DNA of 64,000 nt from Bradyrhizobium sp. 21 (GCF_023073335.1 NZ_JADPJG010000032.1:248001-312000); one strand, 5' to 3'. Numbered from the stretch's first letter, positions 18,057-27,433 are shown. Numbers and translations are program-made. Notes: a model not told the origin generated them from the sequence alone.

Positions 18057-19223
18057 ATGACACGATCGCGATCAGCGACATACCTCGCCTTGACCATCGC
18101 GCTCCTCGCCACGAGCGCGTTCGCGGCCAAGGCCGACGAGGTCGGCGTCAGCGACGATGCGATCCTGTTCGGCCAGGCCGCCGTGCTCGAAGGTCCCTCC
18201 TCCCTGCTCGGACAGCGGATGCGGCAGGGCATCGTCGCAGCCTTCACCGAGATCAACGCCAAGGGCGGCGTTCACGGCCGCAAGCTCCAGCTCATCAGCC
18301 GCGACGACGGCTACGACCCCGACCGCTCGGTGGCTCAGACGCTGCGGCTGATCGACGACGACAAGGTGTTCGCGCTGATCGGCGCGGTGGGCACGCCGAC
18401 CGCGATTGCGACCATTCCGATCACCAGCGCCAGGAACGTTCCCTTCATCGGTCCGTTCACCGGCGCCGAATTCTTGCGCGACCTCGAGATCCCGAACGTG
18501 GTCAACATCCGTGCGAGCTATGGCGCGGAGGCCGAGGCATGGGTCAAGCACCTCACTGAAGATCGCCAGTTCACCCGCATCGCCATCTTCTACCAGGACG
18601 ATTCCTTCGGCCGCGACGGTCTTTCCGGCGTCAAGCGCGCGCTTGGCAGGCGCGGCCTCGAGCTTGCCGCCGAAGGCACCTTCGAGCGCAACACCCGCGC
18701 GGTCGCTTCGGCCTGGCGCACGATCAAGCGCGCCGAACCCGAGGCCATCGTCATGGTCGGGACCTATGGGCCCTGCGCGGAGTTCATCAAGCTCGCGCGC
18801 CGCAGCGGCGCGCGTCCGACTTTCGTCAACATCTCCTTCGTCGGCGCCGTCGCGCTCGCCCGGGAGCTCGGCCCCGAGGGCGAAGGCGTCATCGTCTCGC
18901 AGGTCGTGCCGTTTCCCTGGGATCGCTCGCAAAAGCTCATCGCCGATTACCAGGCCGCGCAGACGGCGTTCGACCCGGCGCTGACACCGGACTTCGTGTC
19001 GCTCGAAGGCTACCTCTCCGGGCGCCTCACGGCCGCGGCGCTGGACCAGGCTGGACCGCACCCGACGCGCGCGAGCCTGTTGCGCGCCGTCAACGATATC
19101 GGCCGCTTCGACATCAGCGGCAACCTCGTCACCGTCGGCGTACGCGCGATCGAGACGCCGCCAAAGGTGTTTTTGACGGTGATCCAGAAGGACGGGACGT
19201 TCAAGGCAGTGGATCGGCTTTAA
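18057..19223 (+). CDS. Branched-chain amino acid type ABC substrate-binding protein
   Basis: A 388-residue exported protein with a signal peptide (LALTIALLATSAFA, cleavage near AKA). The mature part is a type I periplasmic binding fold: ILFGQAAVLEGPSSLLGQRM, INAKGGVHGRKLQLISRDDGYDP and VFALIGAVGTPTA are Leu/Ile/Val-family landmarks. The ATG at 18057 is chosen because the signal peptide begins there, although the frame opens at 17910. No ABC permease or ATPase gene is near. It is divergent from the CHASE-GGDEF-EAL gene, which suggests it may deliver a ligand to that sensor or be an orphan receptor. Confidence 0.88.
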   Translation: MTRSRSATYLALTIALLATSAFAAKADEVGVSDDAILFGQAAVLEGPSSLLGQRMRQGIVAAFTEINAKGGVHGRKLQLISRDDGYDPDRSVAQTLRLIDDDKVFALIGAVGTPTAIATIPITSARNVPFIGPFTGAEFLRDLEIPNVVNIRASYGAEAEAWVKHLTEDRQFTRIAIFYQDDSFGRDGLSGVKRALGRRGLELAAEGTFERNTRAVASAWRTIKRAEPEAIVMVGTYGPCAEFIKLARRSGARPTFVNISFVGAVALARELGPEGEGVIVSQVVPFPWDRSQKLIADYQAAQTAFDPALTPDFVSLEGYLSGRLTAAALDQAGPHPTRASLLRAVNDIGRFDISGNLVTVGVRAIETPPKVFLTVIQKDGTFKAVDRL

Positions 19224-20197
19224 GGCCGCCGCGTCCAGTGGTCGGCGTTGACGGCGCCCTGCGGGGCTTCGCCTTTGACGATGGCTTCGACCTGCCGCAC
19301 CGTTTCCAGCGACTGATATTCGATCGCCTGCGGCGTCAGCCCCCCGACATGGGGCGTGGCGACGACGTTGGACAGTTTTGCCAGCTCCGGGCTTGGCATC
19401 TGGTCCGGTGCGCGGCCGACATCCATCGCCGCGCCGGCAATGCGGTTCTCCAGCAGCGCCTTCGCCAGCGCCGCTTCATCGACGAGATTGCCGCGCGAGA
19501 GATTGATGAAGACGGCGTGCTTCTGCATGCGCGCCAGCGCCGCCTCCCCGATCAGACTCTCCGTCTGCTCGTTGGCGACCGCGAGGCAGACGACATAGTC
19601 GGACACGGCGAGGAGCTCGTCGAGACCGACCTGCCGGATCGCGCCATCACTGACGGTCGCGAAGGGATCGGCGACCAGCACCTCCATGCGCAGCACCTTC
19701 GCCACTTCGGCAAGGTAACGCCCGATGCTGCCATAACCGATGATGCCGATCCGGCTGCCGGCGAGCTGACGGCCCATCCGCGCCTCCGGCTTGCGGCCGG
19801 CCTGGTAGTCGGCCGTCGCCCGCGAGACACCGCGGGAGAGATCGACCATGAAGCCGAGCGCGAGCTCGGCGACCGCCTGCACGAAGCCCGGACCCGCGCG
19901 GGTCACGAGCACGCCGGCGTTCGAGGCAGCCTCGACGTCGACGTTGCGGATGTCGACGGCGCAGCGGACGAACGCGCGCAGGCGCGGCAGCTGCGCAAAG
20001 ATCTCGCCGCGCCCCTCCGTCATGCGATCGGCGACGATGATGTCGACATCTTTCGCAGCGCGCACGAAGCCGGCCGCGTCCAGCGTATCATCGCTCTCGT
20101 GCAGGATCACCTCGGCGGCCGCGCGCAGGCCATTCAGGCTGCGGTCGCCGTAGTAATTGCGCCGCATCTCCGGCGTGTGCGCGAGCAGGACTTTCAC
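19220..20197 (-). CDS. D-isomer specific 2-hydroxyacid dehydrogenase
   Basis: A 325-residue NAD-dependent oxidoreductase. The dinucleotide-binding motif GIIGYGSIGRYLAE is near residues 148-161 and ends with VADP. The substrate-binding and catalytic arginine is in INLSRGNLVDE, and the catalytic histidine in ATPHVGGLTPQ. It would interconvert a 2-oxoacid and a D-2-hydroxyacid. It is the last gene of a TRAP operon (12 bp after the permease gene), so it probably acts on the imported acid. Its stop overlaps the convergent binding-protein gene by 4 bp. Confidence 0.88.
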   Translation of the reverse strand: MKVLLAHTPEMRRNYYGDRSLNGLRAAAEVILHESDDTLDAAGFVRAAKDVDIIVADRMTEGRGEIFAQLPRLRAFVRCAVDIRNVDVEAASNAGVLVTRAGPGFVQAVAELALGFMVDLSRGVSRATADYQAGRKPEARMGRQLAGSRIGIIGYGSIGRYLAEVAKVLRMEVLVADPFATVSDGAIRQVGLDELLAVSDYVVCLAVANEQTESLIGEAALARMQKHAVFINLSRGNLVDEAALAKALLENRIAGAAMDVGRAPDQMPSPELAKLSNVVATPHVGGLTPQAIEYQSLETVRQVEAIVKGEAPQGAVNADHWTRRP

Positions 20198-20209
20198 GGC
20201 AAAACTCCT

Positions 20210-22084
20210 TCAGTAGCCAAATGCCCGCGGCAGCGCGGTCGAGAGCCATGGCACGAAGGCGATGACGAGCAGGCAGAGAAACAACAGACCGAGATAACCC
20301 ATGATCGGCTTCACCGTCTGCTCGATCGGCACGTTGCCGATCAGACAGGCGCCGTAGAGTCCGAGCCCGAGCGGCGGCGCGAACAGGCCGATGCCCATCG
20401 CGATGACGAGCACGACGCCGAAATGCAGGGGATCGATGCCGAGTTGCACAGCCACCGGCAACAGCAGCGGCCCGAAGATGATCAGCGCGGCCGCGCCCTC
20501 CAGGACCGAACCCATCACGATCAGCACGGCGATCGCGAGCAGGATAAACATCCAGACGCCTGAGGTCTTGGACAATCCAAGCATGAAATCGCCCACCGCA
20601 TGCGGCACCTGCTGCAAGGTCAGCGTGAATGCCAGCGACTGCGCGGCGGCGACGATGAACAGCACGAGCCCCGCGCGCGTCGCCCCCTGGACAAAGCTGT
20701 GCGCAGCCGATTTGAAGCTGAGTTCGCGGAACACGACACTGCCGACCACGAGGGCATAGGCCACGGCGAAGGCCGAGATTTCGGTCGCCGTGGCAAAGCC
20801 GCTCTTGAAGCCGAAGAAGATCATGAAGATCAGGCCGAACGAGGCGAGCGCGCCGCTCCACAGGCCCGACACCGGCGCCTGCGGCTCGATGTCCTCGGCA
20901 TCAGCCGGAGGCTTGCCGAAGATGATGGAGACCGCGATCAACACCAGCGCCATCAGCGCCGCCGGCAGCAGCCCTGCCATGAACAGCCCGCCGATCGACA
21001 GGTTCGCGACGAAGCCGAGGATGATCAGGTTGATGCAGGGCGGAATGGTTTCCGCCATCACCGCGGATGCCGCGAGCAGCGCCACGGCGCCGCCCGGATT
21101 CTGCTTCGAGCGGCGCGCCGCCGGGATCAGCACGGAGCCGACGGCAGCGACGTCGGCCATCTTCGAACCCGAAATGCCCGAGAACAGCACCATCGAGGCC
21201 ACCATCACCACGTTCAGGCCGCCGCGCATGCGGCCGACGCCACGCTGCAACAGCTCGATCAACCGCACCGACATGCCGTTGGCTTCCATGAGGTAGCCGA
21301 CGAGGATGAAGAACGGGATCGCGAGCAGCACGAAATTGTCGATGCCGCGCGCCATCTGCTGGGCAAAGATGACGCCGGGCAGCGCACCCTCGACCCAGAT
21401 GAAGATCAGCGCGGCCAGCGCCAGCGCGAAGCCAATCGGCAATCCACCGAACAGGGTCGCGAAGAATCCGATCAGCATCAGCGTTCCCGCCGACGGCACC
21501 GTGGCGGGCGACAGATAATCCCAGGCGAGATAAAGGCCGGTCACGACGGCAATCGTAACGAAGCCCCTGACGATATCAGGGAACGGCCTTGCGCAGAGAT
21601 GGTCGATCGCGAACACCGTCATGAACAGCGCGCCGACGCCCATCGGGTAGAAGGTCAGCTCCAGCGGCAGGCCGGATCCGGTGGTCTGGCCTGAAGTCAA
21701 CGAGCCCAGCTTGATCGCGTTGTAGGCGACATAGCCGGAGATCAGCACCACGAGCACGGCACTGGCGGCATCGACCAGCCTTTGCGATCGCAGCGGCAGC
21801 AGGTCGCGGAAGAAGGCCACGCCGACATTCTCGCCGCGCGCGAGCGCGCTCGCCGCGCCGAAGAAGGCCGAGCCGACCATCAGGCCGCGCGCGACGTCGT
21901 CGGCCCACTCGACCGGTGCGTTGAAGAAGAAGCGCAGCAGCACGGAACCGCAGACGACCACGAGATCCGCGGCCAGCAGGATGGCCGCGATTGCGTCGCT
22001 GACGCGAAGCAGCCGTGCGATGCTCCCGTGGCGCTCAGCCGAGAGGGACACGACGCCCGTCAACACCAGCTCGGATTTGGCCAC
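20210..22084 (-). CDS. TRAP transporter fused small and large permease (DctQM)
   Basis: A 624-residue membrane protein in which a DctQ-like four-helix unit (about 25-175, with FFNAPVEWADDVARGLMVGS) is fused to a DctM-like unit (about 195-620). The DctM landmarks are GLPIGFALALAAL, AIPFFILVGYLMEANGMS, GISGSKMADVAAVG and FAPPLGLGLYGACLIG. It imports an organic anion with a sodium gradient together with the binding protein encoded immediately upstream. The GTG start lies one base after the DctP stop, so the two are co-translated. Confidence 0.92.
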   Translation of the reverse strand: MAKSELVLTGVVSLSAERHGSIARLLRVSDAIAAILLAADLVVVCGSVLLRFFFNAPVEWADDVARGLMVGSAFFGAASALARGENVGVAFFRDLLPLRSQRLVDAASAVLVVLISGYVAYNAIKLGSLTSGQTTGSGLPLELTFYPMGVGALFMTVFAIDHLCARPFPDIVRGFVTIAVVTGLYLAWDYLSPATVPSAGTLMLIGFFATLFGGLPIGFALALAALIFIWVEGALPGVIFAQQMARGIDNFVLLAIPFFILVGYLMEANGMSVRLIELLQRGVGRMRGGLNVVMVASMVLFSGISGSKMADVAAVGSVLIPAARRSKQNPGGAVALLAASAVMAETIPPCINLIILGFVANLSIGGLFMAGLLPAALMALVLIAVSIIFGKPPADAEDIEPQAPVSGLWSGALASFGLIFMIFFGFKSGFATATEISAFAVAYALVVGSVVFRELSFKSAAHSFVQGATRAGLVLFIVAAAQSLAFTLTLQQVPHAVGDFMLGLSKTSGVWMFILLAIAVLIVMGSVLEGAAALIIFGPLLLPVAVQLGIDPLHFGVVLVIAMGIGLFAPPLGLGLYGACLIGNVPIEQTVKPIMGYLGLLFLCLLVIAFVPWLSTALPRAFGY

Positions 22085-22085
22085 G

Positions 22086-23117
22086 TCAGGCCTGCGTGGC
22101 GCGGATGATGTCGATGACGGGCTTGGATTCCGGCCGCGCCTTCATGAAGTTCTCGGTCTGCGGCGCCACGCGCTTGCGGAAGGCCTCGCGGTCGCATTCG
22201 GCCACCGTCACGCCCTTCTCGGCCAAAGCCGACAGCGCCTCTTTCTCGACCGCAAGCCCATGGGTACGGGTGTCCGCCGCAGCTTTTTTCGCGGCATCGA
22301 GAAAGCCGTCGCGCAGCTTCGGGTCCATGCGATTGTAGGTCATGTCGCTGAAGTAGATCGCGAGCGGCGAGAAATTGTGCTGCGTCAGCGAATAGAATTT
22401 TGCCGTTTCGAAGAACTTGCTGGCCAGGATCGTCGGCGGATCATGCTCCAGCCCGTCCAGCACGCCAGCCTGCAACGCCGTGTAGATTTCGCCGAACGCC
22501 AGCGGCGTCGCGGCGGCCCCCATCAGCCGCAGGCATTCGGTAATGACGGGATTTGGCAGGGTCCGGATCTTGAGGCCGGCGAGATCCTCCGGCGTCTTCA
22601 CCGGCTTCCTCGCCAATACGCTGCGTGACCCGAAATTATAGGCCCAGGCGATGATGCGGATGTTGCCGCCCTTGAGCAGCGCGTCCTCGATCGGCTTGGC
22701 GGCGCCGGCATCGAACGCCTTGGTCTGCTGCGGGAAGCTCGAGAACAGAAAGCCGAGGTCGTAAGTGCCCACCAGCGGCACCAGATTGGCCGAGATCGAC
22801 GAGCCCGACACCATGAGGTCGATGACGCCAAGCTTCACCGAGTTGATGACGTCGATTTCCTGCCCCAACTGGTTGTCGGGAAAGAACGCGACCTCGACCT
22901 GCTCGCCGAGGCCGTTGCCCTTCAGATTCTTGACGAGATTGTCGTAATAGACGCGGCCGTTGGCGAATTTTGGATCGTTCGGCAGCGAGGAGGAGCATTT
23001 CAGCTTGAGCGTCGCGGCTTCGGCGCGGCCGATGAGTGCGGGGGAGAACACGAGGCCGGCGGCAAGTCCCGTCGACGACTTGATGAACGCGCGACGGTTC
23101 ACGGGCACGATGGACAT
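22086..23117 (-). CDS. TRAP transporter substrate-binding protein (DctP family)
   Basis: A 343-residue exported protein whose start carries a twin-arginine-like signal (NRRAFIKSSTGLAAGLVFSP, cut near AEA). Mature-region landmarks are the DctP core GLKIRTLPNPV, whose arginine normally binds the substrate carboxylate, and ALQAGVLDGLEHDP. The ATG at 23117 is preferred over the upstream TTG because GGGGAGAGACC fits as its binding site. First gene of the DctP-DctQM-dehydrogenase operon. The substrate is probably a hydroxy or keto acid, judged only from the dehydrogenase downstream. Confidence 0.92.
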   Translation of the reverse strand: MSIVPVNRRAFIKSSTGLAAGLVFSPALIGRAEAATLKLKCSSSLPNDPKFANGRVYYDNLVKNLKGNGLGEQVEVAFFPDNQLGQEIDVINSVKLGVIDLMVSGSSISANLVPLVGTYDLGFLFSSFPQQTKAFDAGAAKPIEDALLKGGNIRIIAWAYNFGSRSVLARKPVKTPEDLAGLKIRTLPNPVITECLRLMGAAATPLAFGEIYTALQAGVLDGLEHDPPTILASKFFETAKFYSLTQHNFSPLAIYFSDMTYNRMDPKLRDGFLDAAKKAAADTRTHGLAVEKEALSALAEKGVTVAECDREAFRKRVAPQTENFMKARPESKPVIDIIRATQA

Positions 23118-23544
23118 AATGCGGTCTCTCCCCAATTATTATTTTTCGCGCCGCGGTCGTTGCCGCAACCCGTTGCGCGGACTGTATGGCCAAAGCAACG
23201 GCGCAGGCAAGGCTTGCGGCCGACCGCCGCAAAGCGGGAGTTGCGAGCATCGCCGGCATCAGCGCGCGGCGAAACAACCAGGTTTTTCCGGGATTTTTGA
23301 TGCGACCGGCATGGGGCCCGATCTGCGAGAGGACGCTTTCGCGCAGCAACAGGGATCAATCCCATTGTCGCATGGATCAATGCGCAATTCACATGGATGG
23401 CATCAGAACGATGCCACTCCGGCTTTGGCAGACCTCCTGCCCCTTTTGCCGTAGTTCGCAACGTGATCCAGAGCACAGACAGACGCGTGGCGGCAATCTA
23501 GAAAGGGTGGCATCATCGCGCGCATTGCCGATGGAGGTGACATC
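23118..23544. other. Intergenic region between TRAP operon and caspase-like gene
   Basis: This 427-bp divergent spacer has no convincing gene. Near its middle GGATCAAT occurs twice as a direct repeat about two helical turns apart (around 23347-23376), followed by ATGGATGGCATCAGAACG. That arrangement could be a regulator binding site. The promoters for the TRAP operon and the caspase-like gene must lie here, but I could not assign them with confidence. Confidence 0.4.
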
Positions 23545-25032
23545 ATGTGCCGTCCAGTCCTTCGCAATTTGTTTCTTGCATCCAGCCTTCTCGCGCTCGC
23601 GCAACTGGGCACGCCGACGGAGGCCGCCGCCGAAGCGCGGCTCGCCCTCGTGATCGGTCAATCGGCCTATCGCACCGTGCCGGAACTGCCCAACGCCGCC
23701 AACGACGCCAAGGGCATGACGGAACTGCTGGGCAATGCCGGCTTCACCGTCACCACGGCGGCCAATCTGGCACAGGGCGAGATGCGCCAGGCGATCTCGG
23801 ATTTCGCCGGCAAGGTCGGCGCCAGCGGCGCCGACACCGTTGCCCTGGTGTTCTATGCCGGCCACGGCCTCCAGATCGACGGCGAGAACTATCTCGTCCC
23901 CGTTGATCTCGACCCCAAGCGCGAGGCCGACATTCCGCTGCAGGGCGTGCGGCTCAACGATTTGCTCAACACGCTCGGTGCTGTGCCGACGCGGGCACGC
24001 ATCTTCATGCTCGATGCCTGCCGCAACAATCCGTTCCCGGCGCTCAGCGGCGCCGGCCACGGGCTTGCGATCGTCGACACCAAGGCCGGCGCACCCGGCT
24101 CCTTCATCTCCTATTCGACCTCGCCCGGCGCGGAGGCCGAGGACGGCAGCGGCATCGACAGTCCCTATACCACCGCGGCGCTGACCGTCGCCAAGCAGCC
24201 CAATCTGCCGATCGAGGAAGTGTTCAAGCGCATCCGCGTCGCCGTCGCGCAATCGACCGACGGACGGCAGATCCCTTGGGAAAGCTCGTCGCTGACGACC
24301 GATTTCAAGTTCTTCGGCGAGAGCAGCAGCCCGCAACCGCCCGTCCCGGGTGCATCCTCCATGGCGCTGGCCAGCGGCACGCGCAGCGTCGAGGACTGGC
24401 GCAAGGATTTGCAGGGCAAGCCGGCCAAGGTTGCCTATGAGCTCGTCATCTCCGACGACACCGTGCCGGCGTATCAGGCCTATGTCGAGTTGTACACTCA
24501 GGACACCCACACGCCGCGGCTGCGCACGATCATGGAGCGCCGGCGCCAGATGCTGGCCTGGGAGCGCGCCACCGCGATCAATACCCGCGCGTCCTTCGAG
24601 GCCTATCTCGCGAACTGGGACAACAGCGACCTCGCCGCGACCGCGCGCAGGCTGCTGTTGCGCGTGCAGAACCGCAACTATGCCTTGCCCGTTGCGGCGG
24701 CGGCAATCCCGGCCCCGGTCGCCGTCGCAATGGCGCCGACCTGCCCGTGCTCGACACCGTCGACCCCGGCAACGCCGGTCAACCCGGCAATCGCGCCCGT
24801 CATCAAGAAGCGCGTCGACGACACGCCGCCGCCGAAGCGCAAGCTGGTCGAGACGCCACCGAAGCCCCGCCGGCCGCCGCCTGCCGAAGTGGTCTACGAG
24901 CGCGCGCCGCCGCCGGATCGCGGCCCGCCGCCCGGCGCCGTCATGCAGGGCATCGGCATTGGTATCGGACTTGGCATGGGAATGGGTGGCGGTCGCGGCG
25001 GCGATTATCACAACGACCGCGGCCGGTACTGA
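23545..25032 (+). CDS. Secreted caspase-family (C14) protein
   Basis: A 495-residue protein with an N-terminal signal peptide (LFLASSLLALAQLG) and a caspase-like p20 domain starting ARLALVIGQSAY. The catalytic dyad is intact: His107 in FYAGHG and Cys159 in MLDACRNNPF. The middle (about 280-380) is helical and unrecognised. The tail is rich in proline and lysine, then glycine (GIGIGIGLGMGMGGG). It resembles bacterial orthocaspases, which usually cleave after arginine or lysine. The ATG follows GGAGGTG at five bases. A rho-independent terminator follows the gene. The biological role in the envelope is unknown. Confidence 0.88.
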   Translation: MCRPVLRNLFLASSLLALAQLGTPTEAAAEARLALVIGQSAYRTVPELPNAANDAKGMTELLGNAGFTVTTAANLAQGEMRQAISDFAGKVGASGADTVALVFYAGHGLQIDGENYLVPVDLDPKREADIPLQGVRLNDLLNTLGAVPTRARIFMLDACRNNPFPALSGAGHGLAIVDTKAGAPGSFISYSTSPGAEAEDGSGIDSPYTTAALTVAKQPNLPIEEVFKRIRVAVAQSTDGRQIPWESSSLTTDFKFFGESSSPQPPVPGASSMALASGTRSVEDWRKDLQGKPAKVAYELVISDDTVPAYQAYVELYTQDTHTPRLRTIMERRRQMLAWERATAINTRASFEAYLANWDNSDLAATARRLLLRVQNRNYALPVAAAAIPAPVAVAMAPTCPCSTPSTPATPVNPAIAPVIKKRVDDTPPPKRKLVETPPKPRRPPPAEVVYERAPPPDRGPPPGAVMQGIGIGIGLGMGMGGGRGGDYHNDRGRY

Positions 25033-25056
25033 GGCTTTTCGCCCGCGCCGAGAGAG

Positions 25057-25093
25057 ATGTCCGCGAGCCCATCGCCTGCGGACATTCTTGTTG
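25057..25093 (+). terminator. Rho-independent terminator after caspase-like gene
   Basis: ATGTCCGC and GCGGACAT form a perfect 8-bp stem (25057-25064 with 25078-25085), followed by a T-rich run TTCTTGTT. It lies 25 bp after the stop codon. Confidence 0.65.
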
Positions 25094-25185
25094 ATGACGG
25101 AGACGTCGCGCCATCCGCCGCTCTCCATCCCGGAAATGCTGTAGTCTGACAGACCGACGCCAGCTTTTCCGGGGATTCCACATCG

Positions 25186-26886
25186 ATGCCGCACGACGCT
25201 CACGCCAAGCCATTGTCCCGGGATTCTTGGTCGAGACATTCTTGGCCGCTGTTCCGCTCCCTCGCGTCCTACTCCCTGCCCGGCGACCTCATCGCGGGGC
25301 TGACGCTGGCGGCGATCGCGATCCCCGAGCAGATGGCCACCGCGCGGCTCGGCGGCTTCGCGCCGCAGATCGGCTTCTTCGCCTTCATGGCGGGATCGCT
25401 GGGCTTTGCGATGCTCGGCGGCAACCGCTTCCTGTCCTGCGGCGCCGATTCCACCATCACGCCGATCTTCGCCGGCGGACTTGCGGCGCTGGCCGCCGCC
25501 GGCTCGCCCGAATATCAGGGCCTCGCAATCGCACTGGCGCTGATGGTCGGTGCGATGATGCTGGCCGGCGGCGCCCTTCGCCTCGGCGGCATCGCCAATC
25601 TCTTGTCGGTGCCCGTGATGGTCGGCTTCCTCGCCGGCATCTCCGTCCACATCATCGTATCGCAATTGCCGGGCGTGCTGGGGCTGGAATCGCCGAGCGG
25701 GCCGACGCTGGATCGCATCGGCGTGCTCGCAGGCGAGCTCGGCCGCACCAATCCCTTCAACTTGTGCATCGGCTTCGGCGTGCTGGCCGTCGTCTTCGTC
25801 TCCGAGAAGGTCAGCCCGAAAATTCCAGGCGCGCTGATCGGGCTCGTCGCAGCGACCTTGGCCACGATCGCGCTCGGCCTTGAAGCCAAGGGTGTCAGCG
25901 TCGTCGGCAGCGTGCCGGGTACGCTGCCGCGGCCGACCTTTCCCGAGCTCGCGCCCGAGCAGTGGGTGCGCCTCGTGCCGCTGGCCTTCGTGATCACGAT
26001 CGTGGTGATGGTGCAGACCGCGGCCACGACGCGCTCGTTCCCGTCCGATCCCGACAAGCCCGCCGATGTCGATCGCGATTTTCTCGGCGCGGGCGCCGGC
26101 AGCCTGCTGTCGGGACTGTTCGGCGCGTTTCCGGTCAATGCCAGCCCGCCGCGGACGGGCATCGTCGCCGAGACCGGCGGACAGTCGCAGCTTTCAGGTC
26201 TCGCCGCCGCGGCCATCGTGCTGGCGCTGCTCGCCTTTGGAACGGGATTGCTGCAGCACGTTCCGGATGCCGCACTCGGCGGCATCCTGCTGTTCGTCGC
26301 GCTGCGCATCATCCGCGTAAAGCAGATCGTCACGATCTACCGCCAATCCCCAAGCGAGTTCCTGCTGATCGTTGCCACCGCCGCGCTGATCATCGTGCTG
26401 CCGATCCAGCAGGGCGCGTTCCTGGGCATCGTGCTGTCGCTGCTGCACGGCATCTGGAGCACGACGCGTGCGCGGCTGGTCGAGTTCGAGCGCGTGCCGG
26501 GCACCACGATCTGGTGGCCGGCGCATCCACACATCACCGGCGAGCGCATCGCCGGCGTCGCCGTCATCGGGCTCCAGGCGCCGCTGTCCTTCCTCAACGC
26601 GCCCGGCTTTCGCAGCGACGTGACCAAGGTGCTCGGCGCAACGCCCCCGCAGCTGCTGGTGCTGGAGGCGAGCGGAATGGTCGAGATCGACTTCACCGCG
26701 GCGCAGGTTTTGCTGGATGTCTTCAAGGCGTGCAGCGAACAGGGCGTCACGGTCGCGCTGGCGCGGTTGGAATCGGTGCGCGCGCAGGACGCGTTCGAGC
26801 GGTTCAGATTGTTCGATGCCCTGCCCAGGGAGCACGTGTTCCACAGCGTGGACGAGGCCGTGCGCAAGCTGGCGAAAGCGGAATAA
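25186..26886 (+). CDS. SulP family anion transporter with STAS domain
   Basis: A 566-residue membrane protein. The SulP start is clear (LPGDLIAGLTLAAIAIPEQMATARLGG is the conserved first-helix region), followed by about eleven further hydrophobic segments, with GAFPVNASPPRTGIVAETGG being the conserved loop. The C-terminal 110 residues form a STAS domain (VLEASGMVEIDFTAAQVLLD). Relatives carry sulfate, bicarbonate or dicarboxylates. No partner genes nearby decide among these. A repeat-rich convergent spacer follows. Confidence 0.88.
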   Translation: MPHDAHAKPLSRDSWSRHSWPLFRSLASYSLPGDLIAGLTLAAIAIPEQMATARLGGFAPQIGFFAFMAGSLGFAMLGGNRFLSCGADSTITPIFAGGLAALAAAGSPEYQGLAIALALMVGAMMLAGGALRLGGIANLLSVPVMVGFLAGISVHIIVSQLPGVLGLESPSGPTLDRIGVLAGELGRTNPFNLCIGFGVLAVVFVSEKVSPKIPGALIGLVAATLATIALGLEAKGVSVVGSVPGTLPRPTFPELAPEQWVRLVPLAFVITIVVMVQTAATTRSFPSDPDKPADVDRDFLGAGAGSLLSGLFGAFPVNASPPRTGIVAETGGQSQLSGLAAAAIVLALLAFGTGLLQHVPDAALGGILLFVALRIIRVKQIVTIYRQSPSEFLLIVATAALIIVLPIQQGAFLGIVLSLLHGIWSTTRARLVEFERVPGTTIWWPAHPHITGERIAGVAVIGLQAPLSFLNAPGFRSDVTKVLGATPPQLLVLEASGMVEIDFTAAQVLLDVFKACSEQGVTVALARLESVRAQDAFERFRLFDALPREHVFHSVDEAVRKLAKAE

Positions 26887-26913
26887 ATTGAGTTGGACCG
26901 CGGACTCGGTGCA

Positions 26914-27046
26914 CCTCTCCCGCTTGCGGGAGAGGTCGACACGCTCGCAAGAGCGTGGCGGGTGAGGGCTTTATCCAGTCGCGATATATCGCTGGTGGAG
27001 ACACCCTCTCCCCGACCCTCCCCCGCAAGCGAGGGAGGGGGCGCAC
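26914..27046. repeat. GC-rich palindromic repeat cluster in convergent spacer
   Basis: A perfect 10-bp hairpin (CCTCTCCCGC-TT-GCGGGAGAGG, 26914-26935) begins a segment that continues through CGCTCGCAAGAGCG to a second hairpin of CCCTCCCCC and GAGGGAGGGGG type at about 27014-27044. It resembles a dispersed family of CTCTCCCCGC repeats, of which a fragment also appears near 42816. It may also terminate transcripts from both sides. Confidence 0.7.
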
Positions 27047-27070
27047 CTTCCTCGTGGCGGCAATTGGTCT

Positions 27071-27433
27071 CTACGACACCAGCGTCGGGTGATCGCGCTG
27101 TATCGTTTCGCGGATCCAGCTGGCATGGATCGCACGAAACAGGATCTGCGCGGTCTTGAGGTCGTTCGCCTTCATGCAGAGATCGACGATGCGACGGACT
27201 GCGTCGTCGCGCATCAATCCATCCGAGATCTTCATCGCGATTTCCATCGCGACTTTCGCCCCCCGCTCGTAGCGCTCGCTGTCGTGCTTGTCGCTGCGCG
27301 CGGAACCTGCCGCGCTCGCCGCCGCCGCTTCACAGATCGCACGGATGCGCTCGGCGGCATCGATGTCGCCGAGCGGCCGCTCGATCGCTTCGTCCCAGAT
27401 GTCCTGACGCGTCTTGCGCGCGAACCACCGCAT
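27071..27433 (-). CDS. Conserved-looking hypothetical protein
   Basis: A 120-residue soluble, helix-rich protein beginning MRWFARKTRQDIWDEAIERP. The ATG at 27433 has CGGAG six bases upstream; the frame can be extended to a GTG at 27475, 8 bp after the FAD-oxidase stop. It carries no recognised motif. The alternating charged and small residues suggest a helical repeat fold. Its close spacing suggests co-transcription with the FAD-linked oxidase upstream. Confidence 0.55.
   Translation of the reverse strand: MRWFARKTRQDIWDEAIERPLGDIDAAERIRAICEAAAASAAGSARSDKHDSERYERGAKVAMEIAMKISDGLMRDDAVRRIVDLCMKANDLKTAQILFRAIHASWIRETIQRDHPTLVS

Noticed and set aside
23389-25665. 758-codon minus-strand frame
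   Set aside because: Antisense to the caspase-like gene; composition is Arg/Gly/Asp-rich and without domain motifs.
26914-27046. Considered as a CRISPR-like array because of repeated palindromes
   Set aside because: The units differ, spacers are not of constant length, and no cas genes are near.
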